From positions 1 to 7,019 of the forward strand of contig JAFAZB010000370.1 in assembly GCA_019240015.1 (NCBI GenBank): a DNA stretch of 7,019 nucleotides, given 5' to 3'. Below are positions 5,341-7,019 of this stretch, piece by piece. The stretch comes from Solirubrobacterales bacterium (GTDB taxonomy: Bacteria > Actinomycetota > Thermoleophilia > Solirubrobacterales > Solirubrobacteraceae). The notes below the pieces were generated by a model that saw nothing but the letters and a program-made list of their open reading frames with translations, made no database searches and was not told the origin of the DNA. The position numbers were made by a program, and so were the translations under genes. How positions within the stretch are numbered: position 1 is the first letter of the stretch; each line of letters starts with the position of its first letter.

Positions 5341-7019
5341 CCTCCCGTCGCCGCTGCCTCCTGGATGGCTTGCCACACGCGCTCGCCGTTCGCCGGCATC
5401 TCGAGGTGGCGCACGCCGTACGGCGCCAGCGCGTCGATCACCGCAGCGAGCACCGCAGGTGTGGCGCCGATCGTCCCCGACTCGCCGATCCCCTTGGCGC
5501 CGAGCGCGTTGGCGGGGGTGGGCGTCTCCATCTCCACCAGCTCGAAGAACGGCAGCTCGGTCGCGGCGGGGAAGCAGTAGGTGACCAGGTTCGAGTTCTG
5601 GGGATTGCCCTCCTCGTCGTAGGCGAGCTCCTCGTGCAGCGCTTGCGCGATCCCGGCCGCGAGCCCCCCGTGCACCTGACCCTCGGCCACCATCGGATTG
5701 ATGATGTGCCCGGCGTCATCGACCGCGACCAGTCGCTGGAGCTCCACCGAGCCGGTCTCGGTGTCGACTTCCACGACCGCCACGTGGGCGCCGAACGGGA
5801 ACGTGGGGTGCTCCGCCGTGAAATCGGCTTCGGCGCTGAGCTCGCCGAGGCGGCCCGTCGCCTCCAGGCGCGAGGCGAGCTCGCCCCAGCTGATCGCGGG
5901 CTCCGGCGAGCCGGCCACGTGAAAGCGCCCTGCGTCGAGGTCGAGCGCCATGTCGTCCGGACTGGCCTCGAGCTCCTCGGCGGCGAGTCGCTTGGCGTGC
6001 TCGACGACCTCCTCGGAGGCCAGCTGCGCCGCGGCGCCGCCGATCTGCGTCGACTTCGATCCGTAGGTGCCGGTTCCCCTCGCGACCACGTCCGTGTCGC
6101 CCTTGATCACCCTCACGCGCTCGATCGGAACCCCGAGGCGCGACGCCACGATCTGGGCGAACGTGGTCTCGTGCCCCTGGCCCTGCGACAGCGATCCGGT
6201 CTTGACGATCGCCCCGCCATCGGGGGTGATCTCGACGGCCCCGAACTCGGTCTCGCTGATCCCGTTGGTGACCTCGACGTAGGTGCTCAGCCCGATCCCG
6301 AGCTGCGTGCGGGAGCCGTTGCGGCGAAGGCTCTCCTGCTGCTCGCGGAGCGCTCGGTAACCGGCGCCTTCGAGCACCAGCTCGAGCGCCCGGGAGTAGT
6401 CGCCGCTGTCGTAGCGCGTTCCCACGGCGGTGGTGAACGGGAATGCGTCGGCGGGGATGAAGTTGCGGCGGCGAACTTCGGCGGGGTCGATCGACAGGTC
6501 GGCCGCGAATAGGTCCATCGCGCGCTCCACCGCCTGCGTCGCCTCGGGTCGTCCGGCGCCGCGAACCGGCCCGGTCGGGGTGGTGTTGGTCACGACCGTC
6601 TTGATGTCGACCTCGATCTTCGGGATCTGGTAGACGCCGCTCGCCATCATCGCCGTCAGGTTGGGCAGGAAGGCGCCCAGCCCCGGATATGCCCCCGCGT
6701 CCTGGAGCACGTTCAGCCGCAGCGCCTTGACGCGCCCGTCGCGGTCGCCGCCGATCTCGAACTCGATCCGCTGGGCACGACCGTGATGCATCGCGACGAG
6801 GTTCTCGCTACGGGTCTCGGTCCAGCGCACCTGCCGGCCGGTGGCCCTCGCCAGCCAGGCGAGCAGCACGTCCTCCACCGCGAGCCCCTTGCCTCCGAAG
6901 CCCCCACCGACGTCGGGCGCGACCACCCGCACCTGCTCCGCCTCGAGGCCGAGCAGCATCCCCAGCACCATCTTGTCCTGGTGGGGCGTCTGGGTCGAGA
7001 GCCACACCGTCAGCCGGCC
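5337..7019 (-). CDS. Xanthine dehydrogenase/aldehyde oxidase-family molybdopterin-binding large subunit, N-terminus cut by window edge
   Basis: This is the large catalytic subunit of a molybdenum hydroxylase, which inserts a water-derived oxygen into an aldehyde, N-heteroaromatic or similar C-H bond and passes electrons to separate 2Fe-2S and FAD subunits. About 560 C-terminal residues are visible; members of this family are usually about 750-800, so roughly 200 N-terminal residues lie past 7019. Cofactor-binding marks are DVGGGFGGKG (about 36-45 of the visible part), PVRGAGRPEAT (about 151-161), GQGHETTF (about 279-286) and GSKSTQIGGAA (about 320-330). KGIGESGTIG holds the expected active-site glutamate (codon 5483-5481). 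It lacks the AYRCSFR loop of form I CO dehydrogenase CoxL, so it belongs with form II/aldehyde oxidase-like enzymes of unassigned substrate. The gene ends in TGA at 5339-5337, overlapping the next start, so the two are one operon. Partner small and medium subunits are not in the window. Confidence 0.92.
   Translation of the reverse strand, partial: GRLTVWLSTQTPHQDKMVLGMLLGLEAEQVRVVAPDVGGGFGGKGLAVEDVLLAWLARATGRQVRWTETRSENLVAMHHGRAQRIEFEIGGDRDGRVKALRLNVLQDAGAYPGLGAFLPNLTAMMASGVYQIPKIEVDIKTVVTNTTPTGPVRGAGRPEATQAVERAMDLFAADLSIDPAEVRRRNFIPADAFPFTTAVGTRYDSGDYSRALELVLEGAGYRALREQQESLRRNGSRTQLGIGLSTYVEVTNGISETEFGAVEITPDGGAIVKTGSLSQGQGHETTFAQIVASRLGVPIERVRVIKGDTDVVARGTGTYGSKSTQIGGAAAQLASEEVVEHAKRLAAEELEASPDDMALDLDAGRFHVAGSPEPAISWGELASRLEATGRLGELSAEADFTAEHPTFPFGAHVAVVEVDTETGSVELQRLVAVDDAGHIINPMVAEGQVHGGLAAGIAQALHEELAYDEEGNPQNSNLVTYCFPAATELPFFELVEMETPTPANALGAKGIGESGTIGATPAVLAAVIDALAPYGVRHLEMPANGERVWQAIQEAAATGG

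Noticed and set aside
3214..5580. Very long plus-strand frame of 788 codons opposite the acetoacetyl-CoA synthetase gene
   Set aside because: Shadow of high third-position GC. It spans two gene boundaries, has low-complexity composition, and the opposite strand carries all conserved ligase motifs.
5370..6512. Plus-strand frame of 380 codons opposite the molybdenum hydroxylase gene
   Set aside because: Antisense shadow; the minus strand has GESG, GQGHE and DVGGGFGGK motifs in order.

Overview
The window is very GC-rich and almost fully coding. Strong G/C bias at third codon positions gives long shadow frames opposite the real genes. Base composition, gene content and protein style suggest a high-GC actinobacterium, probably from soil (Thermoleophilia-like or similar). 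That placement is an inference; no taxonomic marker gene is present. I see no rRNA, tRNA, CRISPR array, insertion sequence or phage gene.

Layout. (1) Positions 1-829, minus strand: an AraC-family regulator with an AraC_binding_2-type sensor domain, cut at its C-terminus by the window edge. (2) Positions 830-900: a short divergent promoter region with a tandem 7-bp repeat. (3) Positions 901-3385, plus strand: a two-gene operon encoding a DpgC-like cofactor-independent dioxygenase of the crotonase fold and a PaaK-type arylacetate-CoA ligase. Their reading frames overlap by 23 bp. (4) Positions 3382-7019, minus strand: an acetoacetyl-CoA synthetase-type ligase downstream of, and 4-bp-overlapped (ATGA) with, a molybdenum hydroxylase large subunit whose N-terminus lies outside the window. 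The two operons converge so tightly that one CTAG tetranucleotide supplies the stop codon on both strands.

How the genes may work together (inference). The PaaK-like ligase would make an arylacetyl-CoA from an arylacetate, ATP and CoA. The DpgC-like enzyme would oxidise the alpha carbon with O2 and release CoA, giving an arylglyoxylate. DpgC is best known from 3,5-dihydroxyphenylglycine synthesis in vancomycin-type antibiotic clusters. Here it sits with a ligase and an AraC-type regulator and with none of the polyketide synthase or aminotransferase partners in view, so a catabolic oxidation module for a (di)hydroxyphenylacetate is plausible. The molybdenum hydroxylase and acetoacetate-activating ligase could handle later aldehyde/heteroaromatic and acetoacetate steps, or could be an independent unit. 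The sequence does not decide this.
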